Positions 53,516 to 64,000 of a DNA stretch of 64,000 nt are shown one piece after another. Below the pieces are notes generated by a model, which made no database searches, was not told the origin of the DNA, and saw nothing but the letters and a program-made list of their open reading frames with translations. The stretch is taken from contig NW_026262593.1 in the NCBI RefSeq assembly GCF_021869535.1, forward strand, positions 54,487,318 to 54,551,317. The letters run 5' to 3'. This DNA comes from Mytilus californianus (taxonomy: Eukaryota; Mollusca; Bivalvia; Mytilida; Mytilidae). Position 1 is the first letter of the stretch, and each line of letters opens with the position of its first letter. The translations under genes were made by a program, and so were the position numbers.

Positions 53516-54094
53516 CATTCCTGTTGGCACTAATGGGAAAATATTTGTTTAACATTCTTGCGACATTTTGCAATACTATAATCACATAAGTGATCATAAT
53601 ATATAACCTACAACTTTTTTTATATAAGAAATAAGAACACATTGTATGTTCGGTGTTTCACCTTTAGACGTGATATCATGTTTGCGTAATCTGTATAACA
53701 TTCGTTTAATTTACAGATTATTATTCATTTGTTAGTTATAGTAATGATGTAAACAAACTCGCAATGACGTAAAGTACAACCTCAGACGCAATGACATAAA
53801 AAAACTAAAAATAGACGGTTAACTGTAAATAAGATGAGGAAAATGTGATAACACTCTAATCCTGTTAATCAATTTGATAAAGTACAAGTACGATAATTTA
53901 GCTGTATCTGTGAACTAGTCTTTATCACGAAAGATTTTAAAGCAGATAAAAATGATTTCAATTGTTTTCCAGAGCTTCATATATAGAGTTGTGGTTATAT
54001 AGATGGTTAATTCGTTCGTAGCATATTACTATGTCAGTAGCATTGCTTACATGAGTGGTAAAAAAGGGTTATTTATGTAAAAGTTATATACAAA
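53516..54094. other. Unassigned intergenic sequence
   Basis: AT-rich, with two 'GCAATGACGTAAA / GCAATGACATAAA' words near 53762 and 53789. No gene seen. Confidence 0.4.
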
Positions 54095-54300
54095 AGTATA
54101 ACAAAAATACCGAACTACAAGGCAAATCCAATATGGGGAAGTCCATAAAAACTGACAAAATAGAACGATATCAATCAACGGAACAGGTGAAAAACAACTG
54201 AAATATTCCTGACTTGGTACAGGCATTTTCCAAAGAAAATGGTGGGTTAAACCTGGTTTTATAGCTAGCTAAGCCTCCCACTTGTATGATAATGGATTAT
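54095..54300 (+). repeat. Interspersed repeat R2, 5' half
   Basis: 'ACAAAAATACCGAACTACAA', 'ATCAATCAACGGAACAGGTG', 'CTGAAATATTCCTGACTTGG', 'TTATAGCTAGCTAAGCCTCC'. It supplies the uninterrupted version of the site into which RT2 inserted at 56832. Confidence 0.88.
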
Positions 54301-54311
54301 AGCTATTACAT

Positions 54312-54380
54312 TAAAAATTACATTCGATATATCAGATTTCATCTTAAAAATTACATTTGATATATCAGATTCCATCTTAA
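54312..54380 (+). repeat. ~35-bp tandem duplication
   Basis: Two copies of AAAAATTACATT(C/T)GATATATCAGATT(T/C)CATCTTA in succession. Confidence 0.9.
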
Positions 54381-55124
54381 TGGAGAGATATAGTAGCGAA
54401 GATCAATACTTAACAATTGATCTGTAGTTGATGCTTCACAACCTTATCTAAACTTCGGTCATATTGCAACTAATATTGAAAACTTGTACAGGTATAAATG
54501 GACACATTGTTCAGATTAAATAACCAAACCACAGAAAGAAACAAAATGAGCAACACAAAACAATCTAAATTTTTAGATGAACTTTGTTGTGTTTTTCTGT
54601 GACGATATAAACCGGGTTTTTTTTTTTGGTTTTTTTCTTGCATTCATTGTAACAAATGGTAATTGGCTATAGTGGACCAGAGACACATATTATTAAAAAC
54701 GAATATGATCTTGAAGAATACGGAATTCCTACAAGAAAAATAAATATGTTGAAAAATAGGTATGCATGTAAACCAACTAATAAGTGTTCGAATGGAATCT
54801 CAGGTGTGTAGTAACCTAACAAAAAAAGATTATTGTAGTATTTTTAATTTACTTTTCCATAAGGAGTGTTAGGTCCCTAAGTGTGTCGTTCTTTTAGCAG
54901 GAAATACAATGCTTTTGTATTAGTCGTAATAGTTATACAAATTCTAATATAATAATTTCATTTCTTTGAAATAAGCACTCCCCTTACGAAATATTGACCT
55001 AAATATAGTTTGACTAATCTTTAAGTCTTATCTGATACTAAGCTCATTTTCTATACTTTCATCATTATCTTTTTACTTTAAAGGATAAAGTTTAAAATTC
55101 GCTTCAAACACAGCATACCTTATA
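54381..55124. other. Unassigned intergenic sequence
   Basis: No gene, RNA or repeat recognised beyond a T-rich tract near 54615-54640. Confidence 0.4.
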
Positions 55125-55380
55125 CATGTTATACCAACTCATCAAAGATACCAGGATTAAAGTTTTGTTTGACAGATGCGCGTTTCAACTACAAAGACTC
55201 ACCAATGACGCTCGAATCAAAATAGTTAAAAAGGCCAAAAGAACGAAGTTGAAGATCATTGAGGACCCAATATCCAAAATGTTTTGCCAAACACAGATAA
55301 GGTAATCTCTTTCTGGGGTAGAAAATCCTTAGTATTTCGAAAAATTCAAAGTTTTGCAAACAGTTAATTATATTAATACA
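55125..55380 (+). repeat. Dispersed repeat R12
   Basis: 'CTCATCAAAGATACCAGGAT', 'AGACTCACCAATGACGCTCG', 'AAAAGGCCAAAAGAACGAAG', 'GAAAATCCTTAGTATTTCG'; collinear with 47735-47960. Confidence 0.75.
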
Positions 55381-55859
55381 ATTTTACTTTTAATTAATTA
55401 TTACTCCTTATTTAATTCATTTTTTAGGAAACACAAATGTAAAAAGTAACACGCATATAGGTGACCAACTACGTGTATGCGTGCTCAACATCACGAATTA
55501 ATGTGTTTATCACTTCGTTAGGAGTGTTATATAGAACTATCGTGTAAAATCTATATTAGGTAACAATGAACTAAAATGATTTACAAATCGATCGAACTAC
55601 TGTCTGCGGCAGATGTGTTTGTCCACATGTATTGTCAGGGTGACTTTCAAATGACATTGACGATTATTACATCATTTGCCTCTGATGTAAATCAATAATG
55701 AGGATGAAAGTGAATTACAAAAGATATCTAGTATATCTCAGTTAAAACATCTGTAAACTTCCTTCGAGATTTTGACAAAACAAAATAAATCGGTTTCTTG
55801 TTCATTTATTCTACAAACTAAAAAGATGTAAACTAGATCAGTTTAAAAGCATTATCAGG

Positions 55860-56035
55860 CTTAAAAAGAGAGACAAAAGATACAAGGGACATTTAAACTC
55901 ATAAGACAAAAACAATATACAAAACACAACATAGACTGAGCAACACGAACCCCACGTAAAAACCGGGGGTGATCACATGTGCTACGGAAGGATAAGCAGA
56001 TCCTGCTCCACATGTGACACCCGTTGTGTTACTAT
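55860..56035 (-). mobile_element. RT2 3'-end fragment
   Basis: 'AAGAGAGACAAAAGATACAA', 'GACTGAGCAACACGAACCCC', 'AAAAACCGGGGGTGATCACA', 'GCAGATCCTGCTCCACATGT', then 'GACACCCGTTGTGTT'. Confidence 0.83.
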
Positions 56036-56759
56036 TATATAATTCTGTTGATACGTTATATCAAGTGATAACACTCATTCAAAATTGACTTTGTCTAAGG
56101 GAGTTGTAATCTACAAAATCTAAGTTGTATAACAATTTCATAATTTACAAATCTAATATTTTGTTTAAGATACACAAAGTTTTAGTTATATTTGTTTTTC
56201 AAGAATATCATTGACACTCGGAAGCACTGGCTTTCTGTTGGTTAATTCTTGGTCGAAGTGTCTTACCAGAAGCGGCACCGTCATGTGCATTGATAACAAA
56301 ATTGAAGAGGTTACAATATAAACAAATGATATTGATCTATTTATTAGTTTCACTCAACACCAACCGTTGGGGGGACCAAAACAAAGCATTTAAAGGTCTG
56401 GAAACGAAAAAGTAAATTTCTAAAATGTTATTACTATCAAAATTAGACGAAGAAGATACCATTCAAGGAGACAACAAAAAACAAGAACCTTCAACTCTCC
56501 TAAAAACGCCGGGTCGAGTTCAAGTGCTCCGAAAAGGTTAGCTGATATTGCTCCACTAGTAGTACCGATCGTGTGACTGATGGCAAGTACATATTCAATG
56601 ATAAGTCGCATTCGGTGATTACAAATCAAGGAAAAGAGAACGGGATTGTAAGCATCAATCATCTATCAAGGAAGTATTGAAAGAAGAACCAAGTTTACTG
56701 AATATCGCCAAATAATTCCAGTAACAATATATTACAAATATAACGTCTGTCATTAATAA
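56036..56759. other. Unassigned, with an RT2-like patch
   Basis: 56450-56560 ('GGAGACAACAAAAAACAAGA', 'GAGTTCAAGTGCTCCGAAAA', 'GATATTGCTCCACTAGTAG') resembles a diverged RT2 3' region in - orientation. No gene seen. Confidence 0.4.
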
Positions 56760-57590
56760 CCATAAAAAATAGAACCGAACTCAAAGGTTAAAGCAAAAGA
56801 GGGAAGTTTATAAAAACTGACAAAATCAACCCTTAACAAAATGAGGGTTGTTTGAAAACAAAACTTTACGACAAAAGAGATGATTTAAGCTTCCTAAATG
56901 TGAACTGTACGTTTCTATGTAGCAACATTCCAGAAGTGCCTGCATACGGAGTATATCTCTCCCAGTTGATACGATATTCCTTGGCTTGTATTTCCTATCA
57001 TGAATTTCTTGATAGAGAGTTGCTGCTCAAAAGAAAGCTATTAAACCAAGAGTTCCAATTGGTTAAGTTGAAATAATCCCTTCGAAAATTTTACGGACGC
57101 CATCATGAGTTGGTTGACCGTAAATGAATATTCATTTCACTTATGACAATGGATATGTTCCAATTCTCGTAACCACAATCCAGTCATCTTTTCCCCGAAT
57201 GTGACCTACCGAATTAGACTTATCACCGGGTTTGTACAAACATAAGCAACACGACAGGTGCCACATGTGGAGCAGGATCTGCTCACCCTTCCGGAGCACC
57301 TGAGATCACCCCAGTTTTTGGTGGAGTTGGTGTTGCTCAGTCTTTAGTTTTCTATGTTGTGTATTGTGTACTCATTGTCTTTTTCTTTTTAAGCCATTGC
57401 GTTGTAAGTTTATTATCGCCTAAGAGTTTGAATGCCCCTTTGATATCATTCGCCTCTCTTTTATCAACCAACGGAAGGAGTGAAAACAACTGTCATATTC
57501 CTGACTTGGTATGAAACAGACATAATAGGTTAATGTGACAATAATTGGGATCCTGCAGCTAAAACTCTATAAACATACATGCATCAGACA
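56760..57590 (+). repeat. R2 repeat split by a retroelement insertion
   Basis: Left part 56760-56831 ('GAACTCAAAGGTTAAAG', 'TATAAAAACTGACAAAATCA') and right part 57463-57590 ('CAACGGAAGGAGTGAAAACA', 'CTGTCATATTCCTGACTTGG'). Together they read as one R2 copy. Confidence 0.85.
56832..57462 (+). mobile_element. 5'-truncated RT2 retroelement copy with target-site duplication
   Basis: The + strand reads the C-terminal end of a reverse-transcriptase ORF: KTKLYDKRDDLSF, then AYGVYLSQLIRYS and a LLL.RKLLNQ block to a TAA at 57074, then LRKFYGRHHELVDR and a final segment ending in QFS and TAA near 57170. Decayed: at least two in-frame stops before the terminal one. The catalytic YxDD part is missing by 5' truncation. 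A noncoding 3' region follows and ends in GCCTCTCTTT. ATCAACC flanks both ends (56825-56831 and 57463-57469). Confidence 0.88.
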
Positions 57591-60500
57591 TACAAATGAA
57601 GTTGACCCTCCTCGATAAAAAAACTGCAATCGGAAATCGAATATTAAACTCGAAAAAAACACCCTTGCCTAGACCACGTAGATCGCGTATTAATTCTAAC
57701 GTTTTTATATTTTTTCTGTAGCATTTGATGTTTTTTTCAAAATGTATCTAGGATCTAAAAAGACAATCCTTATCAATATAGAATTCGTACGTGAAAAAAT
57801 ACCTCTTATCAACCTTTACAGAAGACAACAGATAAAATAAAATAAAATGTGCTACATGAATACGGTATAGATGCGAGCATATTTTAAAGACCTGACTTAT
57901 AACTCTCTAAATATTGTATTGGGGTTGTTGTGTTCTTGGATTACCGTCTTAATGAAGTATACTCCGCATCTCATTTTTTCTTCATATCCAAAAAAGAATC
58001 AAAATCATATGTCCAAATGTACTTGCAACAAAGTGATTATACCAGTGAACAGTTGATAATAGTTAGGTATACTAATAACCTTTCTTATTTAACTGTTGCA
58101 GTAGTTATGAAATAAAATACTATGAAATCACGTACATTTCATTAAAATAGTTAAATTATGACATACTATATAAGGAAGATATATAAACATATTATTACAA
58201 ATTGGTTCAATTGGTAAACAAACTTGAGCCTCTCATAAACAATCCTAGCCACTTATGTCTTCCTGGAACACTTAAAGGACTTACCTTAGACAGTCACTTA
58301 AGAACGTATTAAAATGTTTACATCGGAAATACCTATCCCGGAAGCTGATATTGAAAATATGTTTATATAAATATCCCTGGATTGATAAATCTAAAATTAT
58401 GAGAAGAAATTAATTTGAATACTATTACTACAAGTTATAACAATGAAGTCAGAGGTCAGTTAGTTTTTTTTCTCTTACTGCATGCCGCTAATGCATGAAC
58501 ATATTTTGCATTTGATAACCTGATTGGGTAACTGTAATGGGCGGGTTTACATTCGGGAAAAATAAAACAAAACGAAATATCCAAATGTTCTAAATGTCAC
58601 CCAATCGGTGTACTTTTATTCTCCAAATAAACTATATTTACGGCCGGTTTTCAATTCATACAAATACTGAGTTTTATTAGCTTAAAACGAATCATCTGAT
58701 TGCGTCAGTTGCTTTCATTTTGCATGAATGCAATCCAGGTGTATGAATTTATAAACTTTTTACTCCGCACACCCAAAGAAATCAACCTCCTTTCCTCACA
58801 TTGTTCGTGCACTTCACAACTGAAAGAGTAATGGACATATTAAATATAGTGAAAAATAAACAATCAATAGAAATATGAAACAACAAATAATTATCCGATG
58901 ATATACATGTATAATAATGAAGAAAATTTGATAAATACGTCCTCGCTTCATTCAAACAGTGATCGTCACTTGCATGTCTTTCGTATAAGTTTTATAAAAA
59001 CAGCATTCAATTCTATTTTAAAGGTAATTGTATGATTAAAGTTTATTCATGATAATATTTTAATACTAGTAATACAAAATTGGACAAAGGTAGACGTATG
59101 GTACTAATTTAATTGTGTTCAACATCTATTTCTGAAAACCCTGCAATTACAATTCCAAGACCCATATTTTAAGAAAAACTGTATCATCATCAAAATTGTA
59201 AAATAAATCTCAGTTGTACAGCAACATTCTGCTTGGATACTACTTGTAATCCTGATGTTGTTACAAATAGATAATATTAAATGAACGTTTATACCTCATC
59301 ATTTTAATCATGCGGATACGGATATAGAGTCAGTTGAACGCATGATACCATCGACGATAGTCCACTTAGTCTAGCATATCTATTTTAACACTTTTGGTGA
59401 ATGAAATATAAATGTTTTAGTGTTTTGATTCACAAACATCGAAGTTTGTATTTTATTAAACACATCTGTTGCTATTATGAAAGACAGTGATGGTTAAGAA
59501 TTAGTGCCTGCATTCTAAAGATTGCGAGCAAAGCCCTTATTTTCATTTCTTTTTTCGTTCGTGCCCGAAGAATAAAACTTTACTGTTCTTCAATATAAAA
59601 AAAAAGATTCTCTATTGACGTATTTCCTCTTTATTCATTGATTAATAACAAATAAGGTAAGTTAATCAATCCATGTGAATTATTATTGTTTTACATGTGT
59701 TGAATAATTCAGATTATAATCCATCTGCCAATAATCTCCTTCGGTAAGTTCGGCGTCTTTCTAATGATATTTTTGGTTTAACGTCTCCCCTGGCAAACAC
59801 TTTCGCATTTCCATATTTTTGTTTTAAGCATAACTGATGAATTAAGGCGACAGTTGTTTTACCGATATTCAAATCTTGTAAAAAGATCGAGAAGACCCTA
59901 ATCGAGGCAACAAAGAAAACCTAAGGGAATTGCATCAACTACAAAAGAAGCTAGACCGGATGTTTCGAAAGGGTAACCGTCTCTTGCTATGCATGCATCA
60001 CTCACCAAGCTAATTCACAGTGCAAAAACAGTTCACCAAATCAGCTTCTGTATTCTGTAACTGTGTAATTACGTTCTACTTTAACATGGTTAATGACCTA
60101 GTAGTATGTTAAATATTTTACAATATCCTGATGTTATTGTTTTTGTCGGAAGACTAAACTTCTTTTAATCAAAATGGAAGGAAATTAAAATATCCTGTAA
60201 GTCCTCATATATAGTAAATCATTTACTATCTAAGGGCGATCATAATAACATTAGACGGAATGTAAATTTAGCGCATATTGAAGTTTAGAACATCTTTTAC
60301 TGTGCAAACTTTCAATAATTTGTATACCACATTATAGACTTGTTGGGAATTGTTTTCACGAATAAAAAGCCAAAAACTGTATCGAATTTCGGCCAGTGAA
60401 GAAGATGAACACATTGCACTTAATGTTAAGTGGAGACGTTGACTGTGTAATAATCTGTAAGACTGAAGTACCTAGCAGCTATTACTTCAAAGCGCACATT

Positions 60501-62372
60501 CAACAACCACTAACTCTCATAAGTAAGCATATTAGACATAATGGTGTTCATGGTGATCTTCATTTATTTTCGAATGTCTGGTAGAAAATTTGTGTGAAGG
60601 ACAGTGAAGTCGGAACCTTACGTTTCTATCATTCTCAACAATAGACATGTTCACTGAAATCGGTTTCGTGGATTTCTATCTGTGTATTTTTTAACAGCGA
60701 AAGTGACCAATATGAAATAATAAACTGCATGACATTTTATTTTCACTTTTGTTTCTTGCAAACAAAGTGGAATGCTCTTCTCGTTAACTATGATAGTGAA
60801 TACTATTCTGGTTTACCAGATTGAAACAGATTTCAAGATTTACCTAGTCGGGTATCTATACCTTTATGAAACAATCTTCGGAATTGAGGAAGAGACATTC
60901 TCTCCTGCAATAGTTTATGGACCGATTCTTCGAAATAACTATCTTTTTTTTTCATTTACAGTACATAGCAAACTTTTGAATTTAATACTTTGATGTTCTC
61001 AACAGAGCTACCAGTACGTTCGTTACATGCACTCGTTAAGAGAATACACTTCCTTATATTGTATAAACCAAAATTCGTAAATGCAAGAGGGTGGAACAAA
61101 CATTTATTTTTTGTTTTGTTACTGCCTTTATCAGAAAGAATATCAAGCGAGCCAGCTAGGGCGAGCTGATGTTCGAGCTGATGAGGTCAGTATCAAAAAA
61201 TAAAATGCCATTATTTTCTTTATCGGCAATTTATCTTAACTGTATATTTATGGTTGAGAATATGATGTTAAATGAAATAGTAAGTAAAACTACTTTTACG
61301 CGCGCAAAACGTTGGGATAGTTGTTAGGTTGTATGAATGAAGTCGCATGCGTTTCATTGATAAATTGACGCGGATGGATTTGAGCACGCGAAGTTTCTAC
61401 ACTGATACATGACGTCATTGCCTAATATTTTCGAGTATTAAGTCTTGTCCATGATCTTAAAATAATTAGGCAGTAAGATCAGAGGGAAAATGTACAAATT
61501 ACCTATAAAATCAATGTTAGTACAGAAAGGGAAAATATTGAAATAGCTTATTTACTACAATTGATAACATTTGAGAAAGAGTAATTGAAATGAACAATAC
61601 GTCATTTGGATATTATCTGAATTTACGAGCTCTATCAACAACATCAACGTACAAAATTAATTAGAATATGATAATTCATTCGTTATAAGATTTATATATT
61701 TGAACGAATTTAATAAATGTTTTATAAGTAGTTTGTGGAAACGAAATCCCTGAATTGATTTGATAATGTATCGGAAATACACAGATTGTGCATGGATAGA
61801 TGACTCGTGCAACAGATGTTTACTGATGGTTTAGTCTTATTGTCCATTTAGAATATACAACAAAAAATTAATAAAACCCGAGGGAATCACATGAACTCCA
61901 AATGAGCCGATACCGAATGCGTCGACGGTGTAAGCGTCCCCTATTCTGAATAGATCACCCGACATATGAATCCATACTTATTCAAAATTCATAACAGGGG
62001 GAATGGTAAATCGTCGGTAAATGTACAGAACAAAAGATTTGTTGTGTTATCTAAGACATGTTAAACTGTGAAAACATGTCTCTTGTGAAAATAGACTCAG
62101 AACCATCTTGTCAGTCAACCAAATCGTACAGTTACCGTTAAATGTACGATTCTAATCGTTCTCAATCGCAACGACCAAGCATAAAAAATGAACGAGTGCG
62201 GATATTTGATTTTAATTAGATTGCCGTCATATCAAAACAAAATAGAATAAAAACAAAATGCATTTCACTAATTAAAATGATGATAGATTCTTAATTATAT
62301 TTTTGGCAATAAAATAAACGTAGTTCTTCTTTATCCCTTATCAATCAAAAATGGTGTTAGTCGCATATGAGC
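57591..62372. other. Unassigned intergenic sequence
   Basis: About 4.8 kb with no recognisable gene, RNA or strong repeat. ORFs at 57871-58115, 60396-60584 and 60772-60993 lack motifs. Near 59780 'TTTGGTTTAACGTCTCCCCT' distantly recalls the SINE 3' region. A CRE-like ATGACGTCAT occurs near 61412. Confidence 0.4.
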
Positions 62373-62403
62373 TATATAAAGGCGATGATTTGTTGTTTTA
62401 GTC
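62373..62403 (+). promoter_or_regulatory. Candidate TATA-box core promoter
   Basis: TATATAAAGG at 62373-62382 is followed about 25 bp later by TTTTAGTC (an initiator-like word) and then CAAG/GTAAAT, a possible donor ending a very short first exon. No coding exon downstream could be assigned, so this may be chance. Confidence 0.3.
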
Positions 62404-64000
62404 AAGGTAAATTACGTTCGTTGTAAACACAGTTATTAACCCCTGGAGTATAAAAAATAGTTACTACATTTCCGGTTAATGAAGTATTGGTCTAGACTGG
62501 CCGAAAATAGATTACCACTTAATTTATCATATACGAAAAAAATAATGTTCTCGTACACAGTAAGACTGTTCATGAAGACAAAAACGAGTAAAAACTCATC
62601 AAAGAGCCCAGGCTTATAATTTGGTGGCGCTTTACTCAAACTCAAAATAAAGAAAAAAATAAATGAAAGCAATCTCCACTCTTTCTATTTTTGAAATCGA
62701 TTCTCTAGCATAATAAATTGAATCAAATAATCATTAAAAACCGAACATGCAGAAAATTGTGCCATATACGGCCAAGGCGATTTATGCTTGGGGTGGAGGG
62801 GGGAGTGGACAAAAACCTAAGGAGTTCGTTAAATATCATAACATAATCTAACACTAAATTTTACAATAAAAGTATATCACTTTAATAATGTCAGTATCGA
62901 AGCACTTACTACACTGGGTGGATGGCACAGTGGACACCAAATAATTTTGAAGCTATATGCCCATTAAACAGGAATTTCTATCAATACTCTTCAACTTGTG
63001 TTTGATTTGGCCTGGAAACTTTTCATTCGAGCGACTCTGGTGAATATTATGTAGACAAAACAAGCATCTGGCGGAACAAATTATAAACCTGGTGTCTTTG
63101 ATGAATTTTTACACATATGAACTAAAGTTCAATTCCATTTTCCTTGGAATTTACTCGGTGTTAAGTTTTTTGTGTAATGTTTGGTTGCATGCTCTGTTTT
63201 GTTGGTTGACACTGGAATAGTTGTACAATAAACGGTTAAGGTTACACCCTTGTTCCTTTCTATTATTAAATATGTGCAATAATTGCCTTATGTATGTTAG
63301 AAGACATTTGTACATTATTGTTGAATTGAATACACCATTCAAAGTTATAGCAATTGGCCATTGATCGGAATTTGTAGAATATGCTGTACATTGACATCGT
63401 TCAGTAAATTGTATTCGAGATAAAAATAGTTTAGTACTGATGAGATTTGGATAAATTTAAAATACAACAGTAGCGTCTTGAAATCTATTGTACTGATGTT
63501 GTGAACTGCTGTATAGGTCTGAATATGTTGTTTTAAAAATCATATTATAATGTTTAAACAAACTAAACAAAACACAAGACCTGATAAATCCTTATCGAAT
63601 CACTAAATTTAAGGGACTTTCCTACTTGAATTTTCCTTGAAGTTCGGTATTTTTGTTATTTTACTTTTTTTTGTAAGCGTGTACCATGCACTTTATTCCT
63701 TCGAAAGAGAAGGCGTATATCTACCAATATGTGTGTTTATTTGCTATATGTCTAAAATATCTCAAATAAACAATTCTAACTATAGTCATGGAGGATAGAA
63801 TTAGAGACTGCTAATGACAGAAGGACAAATAAGAGAAGAGCCAATATGAAAAAAAGACGAAAACAAATAACACTTTCGTAACATATTGCACAGATTTTTT
63901 TTTAAATGAGCAATTACACATTAAACTCATTATAAAGGGGAATTAATACAGTTCCTCTGAAAGAGTGTCCAATGCCTGCGCATGTTCAAGACAAATTTGA
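62404..64000. other. Unassigned, with R12 and R2 fragments
   Basis: 63000-63110 is an inverted R12 fragment ('CATCTGGCGGAACAAATTAT', 'CTGGTGTCTTTGATGAATTT'), and 62600-62640 has a related piece. 63615-63670 is an inverted R2 fragment ('CTTGAAGTTCGGTATTTTTG'). No gene seen. Confidence 0.5.

Noticed and set aside
60396..60993. Two consecutive + strand ORFs as exons of one gene
   Set aside because: No recognised domain, no convincing splice signals, and codon usage gives no support.

Overview
The window is AT-rich animal DNA with intron-split genes, consensus GT/AG splice sites and a dense load of interspersed repeats. Several repeats (the 'TGGTATGATTGCCAATGAGACAAC-like' family, the 'CTGTCATATTCCTGACTTGG' family, the ~140-bp 'TTCATCTGACCTTGACC' satellite) are types I associate with mussels, so a Mytilus-like bivalve mollusc is the best guess. 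That assignment rests on recalled repeat families, not on a search.

Only one cellular gene could be assembled with confidence: a + strand facilitative hexose transporter (SLC2A/GLUT, class II-like) with 11 coding exons from 28,536 to 51,896. The splice phases agree at every junction and give a complete 550-residue, 12-TM major-facilitator protein. The first coding exon supplies only five codons and sits almost 7 kb upstream of exon 2; at least one noncoding 5' exon must lie further upstream.

Layout: 1-1.83 kb, decayed reverse transcriptase on the - strand (family RT1). 1.9-2.35 kb, ~140-bp satellite. 3.4-4.8 kb, dispersed repeats. 7.16-8.28 kb, 3' part of a second RT1 copy split by a tRNA-headed SINE with a 13-bp target duplication. 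8.7-9.0 kb, CAGTACTG minisatellite. 9-28 kb, repeats, minisatellites and unassigned sequence, including a larger satellite array at 20.6-21.65 kb. 28.5-51.9 kb, the transporter gene, whose introns hold at least five TIR-bounded MITE-like elements, a ~1.2-kb foldback element with a Harbinger-like MITE at its centre, and tandem dispersed repeats. 52-57.6 kb, more repeats, including a 5'-truncated copy of a second reverse-transcriptase element (RT2) inserted with a 7-bp duplication into another repeat. 57.6-64 kb, mostly unassigned, with one TATA-like core promoter candidate at 62.37 kb.

The transporter is the only cellular function visible. The rest is largely a record of nested transposition: SINE into RT1, RT2 into an R2 repeat, a TA-flanked MITE into an R8 repeat, a 764-bp TA-flanked MITE into an R1 repeat, and a TTA-flanked MITE into a foldback. 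Several insertions can be read at base resolution because target duplications and related empty sites are present in the same window.
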